DNA of 64,000 bases, taken from Nitrosomonas sp. JL21 (lineage in GTDB: Bacteria; Pseudomonadota; Gammaproteobacteria; Burkholderiales; Nitrosomonadaceae). Below are positions 61,598 to 64,000 of this stretch, piece after piece. The notes under the pieces are model-generated. The model did no database searches. It was not told the DNA's origin and worked only from the letters and a program-made list of their open reading frames with translations. The position numbers and the translations under genes are program-made. Each line of letters begins with the position of its first letter. The stretch's first letter is position 1. The stretch is taken from assembly GCF_009833095.1 (NCBI RefSeq), contig NZ_QRCB01000001.1:1-64000 (forward strand). The letters run 5' to 3'.

Positions 61598-61677
61598 GTG
61601 GGAAATTTTTACACAAACTGTTGACATATAATTTGACGCGTGTACTATGTGTCATTGTGGGAAATAATCACACAAAC
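61598..61677 (+). promoter_or_regulatory. Promoter flanked by paired 21-bp direct repeats
   Basis: Two near-identical 21-mers, starting GTGGGAAAT and ending ACACAAAC, lie at 61598-61618 and 61657-61677 (59 bp apart, 2 mismatches). Between them are TTGACA (61621-61626) and TACTAT (61643-61648) with a 16-bp spacer. The first copy ends 2 bp before the -35 box and the second starts 8 bp after the -10 box, so it should overlap the transcription start. The layout suits a transcription factor that can both activate and repress the gene at 61725. Confidence 0.55.
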
Positions 61678-61724
61678 GGATAAGGTAAAAAAGTAAATCT
61701 CTAAACATTTTTGAGGAGGGTATT

Positions 61725-63545
61725 GTGTTTAAAAAAAATATTCAAAAGATTGCGAATAGAACGATTTGTTCTTCGGCAATCTTGACGATGTTGTCGATAA
61801 CGAATGTTTCAGCCGGGGATAACGAAATCAAATTTGAATTGACCGATAATCCAGGGCGTTGGTTCGATACCGGAACACCCGTGGCAGGGAACCGCTCGAT
61901 TGCCGTTGCCACGCCTGGGGTAAAAGTTAAGTTTTCCGGCAATTCCAATACGGTGCATACCCGATCGAGCTTAATTTATCCTACCGGTGCGGCTAATATG
62001 CCGTTCAATACGAAGCCAACCAAGGGCGGCGATGATGTCACCCTGACCACACCCGGTTTATACGTATTCACATGCAGCATCCATCCCTACATGTTCGGTG
62101 CAGTCATTGTCGACGATCCCAATACTCAGGGACTGGATCTCGGCTCATCGATCAGCTTGATCAATGGAATCAAAGTTCCTACCAGCAGTGACTTGGCCAC
62201 GCGTTTGCTGCGGACTTTCTTTATCGCAACTAATCCGCAGAACTGGCAAAACTATGCCAGCAACAAACCCTGGCATATCACTTATCCGGACGTGAATGTG
62301 CGCGTGGACGCCGGTGTCGTTAATCTGCCCGAGGTATTGAACGCTCGCTATGGCAATAATATTGCTCTAGCTCCACTGAAAAACCCCGCCACCCCAGCAG
62401 TTGGTGAAATTTGGGTAGCCACGCAGTTTGAAACGACGGCCAATAAAGACAAACCTGGCACCGTGTCGGCGATCAACGGTGCTTCGTGGCAAGTCACGCG
62501 CAAAGTGGCCTTGCCGTCTATCGACATGAACAATCCTCACAATATGTGGACTGATCGTAATCAAAATGTCATTTACGTGACGCAATGGTTCGACAAGAAA
62601 TTGACGGTCTATGATCGCAACACCGGCGCTCTTATTCGCAACGTCTCAGTCGGCGAAGCTCCGGCGCACGTGATGACTCTCACCGATTCCGACCGGCTGC
62701 ATATCACCAATAATGGCGATACCCGGGCAGACTCGGTGATGGAATTGTCGCCCCTGGCCACCAATGTACTGCGCCGGATCAATATTGGACGAGGCAATGC
62801 GCATGCTCACTGGATGAGTCATGACGGTAAGACCATGGTGACGCCCAACGTGCTCTCAGGTGACTCCACACAATACAATTTTCACAGCAACTCGATTGAC
62901 GCCATCACCAAAGTCAGCGGCCCGCTCAGTCATCCGCTGGCGACAGGCATGATGCCCGATGCGAGCAAATACTATGTGGCCAATCTGCTCGACAGCACCA
63001 TTGCTGTTGTCAATATGGATACGCACAAGGTTGTCAAACACATCAATTTGATTAAGAATTATAATCCTGTCACCGGTGCCGTTACCGGACCTGTCGGTGC
63101 ACTGCCGATTCAGACGCCGGTCTCGCCGGATGGCAAGAATATGGTCACCGCCAATACCCTGACGGGAACGATTACTGTGGTGGATACCGACACCGACACT
63201 CTGGTTGCAATGTTGCCCTGCGACCCTGGTTGTCATGGCGTGCAGTATGGCGCAAAACGCGGAGGTGGGTATTATGCGTACGTTTCCAGTAAATTTTCTA
63301 ATCGGATGCTGGTGGTCGATCCCGATCCGAACAATGACGGCAATCCGGCTGATGCCAAAATTGTCGGCTCAGTAGGATTGTTCTCAAAAGCATCGACAGC
63401 GGCGGATGACACCGTCAGTGGTAACGCAGGAATGGGTGGACAAGGTATACTCCCGATTCCAGTCGTCTATAATGGTTGGGTTCAGAATCTTCCTGCTGCC
63501 TGGGGGAATCAACTGACCCCAGCGCAACGTAATCCTATCCAATAA
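61725..63545 (+). CDS. Cupredoxin-domain / YVTN beta-propeller protein
   Basis: A 606-residue exported protein starting with GTG after a strong ribosome site (GAGGAGG). After the signal peptide, residues about 30-130 form a cupredoxin with type 1 copper ligands: His in 'SNTVHTRSS' and the Cys-x-x-His-x-x-Met cluster in 'TCSIHPYMFGAV'. From about residue 200 the sequence has seven-bladed beta-propeller units of the YVTN class ('PHNMWTDRNQNVIYVTQWFD', 'MMPDASKYYVANLLDSTIAV'). This resembles lactonase-like or nitrite-reductase-like propellers coupled to copper. It may shuttle electrons or sense copper. It is a monocistronic gene with a terminator downstream. Confidence 0.85.
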   Translation: MFKKNIQKIANRTICSSAILTMLSITNVSAGDNEIKFELTDNPGRWFDTGTPVAGNRSIAVATPGVKVKFSGNSNTVHTRSSLIYPTGAANMPFNTKPTKGGDDVTLTTPGLYVFTCSIHPYMFGAVIVDDPNTQGLDLGSSISLINGIKVPTSSDLATRLLRTFFIATNPQNWQNYASNKPWHITYPDVNVRVDAGVVNLPEVLNARYGNNIALAPLKNPATPAVGEIWVATQFETTANKDKPGTVSAINGASWQVTRKVALPSIDMNNPHNMWTDRNQNVIYVTQWFDKKLTVYDRNTGALIRNVSVGEAPAHVMTLTDSDRLHITNNGDTRADSVMELSPLATNVLRRINIGRGNAHAHWMSHDGKTMVTPNVLSGDSTQYNFHSNSIDAITKVSGPLSHPLATGMMPDASKYYVANLLDSTIAVVNMDTHKVVKHINLIKNYNPVTGAVTGPVGALPIQTPVSPDGKNMVTANTLTGTITVVDTDTDTLVAMLPCDPGCHGVQYGAKRGGGYYAYVSSKFSNRMLVVDPDPNNDGNPADAKIVGSVGLFSKASTAADDTVSGNAGMGGQGILPIPVVYNGWVQNLPAAWGNQLTPAQRNPIQ

Positions 63546-63606
63546 TCCATTTTCAGATAGAATATAAACTGTTTGACCCCTGACTGAATGGATTGACAAC
63601 GAACAT

Positions 63607-63647
63607 AAAGGGTGCTGAAAGGCGCTTGAGCTTGCTCGGCACCCTTT
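63607..63647 (+). terminator. Rho-independent terminator
   Basis: AAAGGGTGC (63607-63615) pairs with GCACCCTTT (63639-63647) over a 23-nt loop, followed by ATTTA. It ends transcription of the cupredoxin gene. Confidence 0.65.
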
Positions 63648-63652
63648 ATTTA

Positions 63653-63797
63653 GGGAAGCTCTGAAAACGGTAGCCAGCGGCAGTCAGATCAGCAATCGGG
63701 TAAGAAAAGCGCAGCCAGAGGCTGTAAATGTAAATATAAGCCAATTGAGCCTGATTTCATGCATTATGACCTAGTCGCAGTAGTTTTCAGATTTCCT
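63653..63797. repeat. Inverted-repeat element related to the 23.2-kb MITE-like repeat
   Basis: GGGAAGCTCTGAAAAC (63653-63668) and GTTTTCAGATTTCCT (63783-63797) are imperfect inverted copies. The core CTCTGAAAA matches the end of the element at 23165. The 145-bp unit has no gene and stands between two plus-strand genes. Confidence 0.4.
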
Positions 63798-63834
63798 CAG
63801 CTTGACCTACTTGAACCTTTAACAGGAGAAAACT

Positions 63835-64000
63835 ATGAGTACAGTAAACGATGATTCATCCAACAGTAACAAACATTTTGAGTTCACGTTTGATGACAAT
63901 GGTGAGGTCACCGCTTTTTACGAGGTCGAAAACGACGTAAGAACACAGGAATCGATCGGCACTGATGATTTTTTTGAAGTCGATGGCACGACGATCACTC
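63835..64000 (+). CDS. N-terminus of an acidic, probably RTX/type I-secreted protein (3' truncated)
   Basis: ATG 63835 has a good ribosome site (AGGAG). The 55 visible residues lack a signal peptide and are acidic ('FEFTFDDNGEVTAFYEVEND'). Similar short N-terminal segments occur in calcium-binding, type I-secreted proteins of this bacterial group. The gene runs off the window, so the call is tentative. Confidence 0.5.
   Translation, partial: MSTVNDDSSNSNKHFEFTFDDNGEVTAFYEVENDVRTQESIGTDDFFEVDGTTIT

Overview
The window looks like chromosomal DNA of a betaproteobacterium. The gene content (cupredoxin and c-type cytochrome proteins, many insertion-sequence remnants, a short type II secretion-like operon) would suit a Nitrosomonas-like ammonia oxidiser, but no marker gene fixes the taxon, so this is an inference.

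Region 1 (about 1.3-25.4 kb) is a specialised-metabolite region. A plus-strand operon (1361-12122) carries an acyl carrier protein, small membrane protein, aryl-ACP ligase, LpxL-like acyltransferase, LolA-like protein, MMPL exporter, NodB-type deacetylase, methyltransferase, ketosynthase, chain-length-factor-like partner and ketoreductase. It converges on a minus-strand operon (16897 down to 12133) with a halogenase-like flavoprotein, a XanB2/FkbO-type chorismatase, a PlsC-type acyltransferase, a GT2 glycosyltransferase and a UbiE-like methyltransferase. Together they read as an aryl polyene (xanthomonadin-like) pigment pathway: chorismate to hydroxybenzoate, loading on ACP, polyene extension, tailoring, lipid attachment and export to the outer membrane. 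No clear dehydratase was found. Next to it lie two small exported proteins (one frameshifted), a tightly coupled four-gene cassette (ACP, condensation-like protein, FAD oxidoreductase, AMP ligase; 23043 down to 18778), a lipoprotein and a second halogenase-like flavoprotein.

Region 2 (25.9-40.2 kb) starts at a tRNA-Arg(CCT) and is accessory in character: small unknown genes, a decayed IS200/IS605 element, a 1111-residue Ig/FG-GAP/RTX secreted protein, an IS3-type remnant, a VIT/CCC1 metal transporter, a Cyc2-like fused outer-membrane cytochrome, a very large MASE1-PAS hybrid kinase and a zinc metallopeptidase.

Region 3 (40.4-50.5 kb) is an 11-gene minimal type II secretion/type IV pilus-like operon: three pseudopilins plus a further pilin-like protein with a long Ser/Thr/Gly tail, GspF, GspE, PilM/N/O/P-like proteins, and a secretin with a cohesin-like C-terminus.

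Region 4 (50.5-57.0 kb) has an RlpA lipoprotein and a four-gene exopolysaccharide-like operon: a zinc-ribbon (TackOD1-like) protein with a dead GGDEF domain, a membrane GT2 synthase, a TolC protein fused to a GH18-like TIM barrel, and an HlyD adaptor. I consider this the best candidate for an undescribed system.

Region 5 (57.2-64.0 kb) holds an outer-membrane protein with an acidic Gly/Asn/Asp repeat, a GIGGTG-repeat DUF5666-like protein with a DUF6502-like partner, a cupredoxin/beta-propeller protein behind a promoter flanked by paired 21-bp direct repeats, and the start of a further protein. Short inverted-repeat elements resembling MITEs are scattered through the window.
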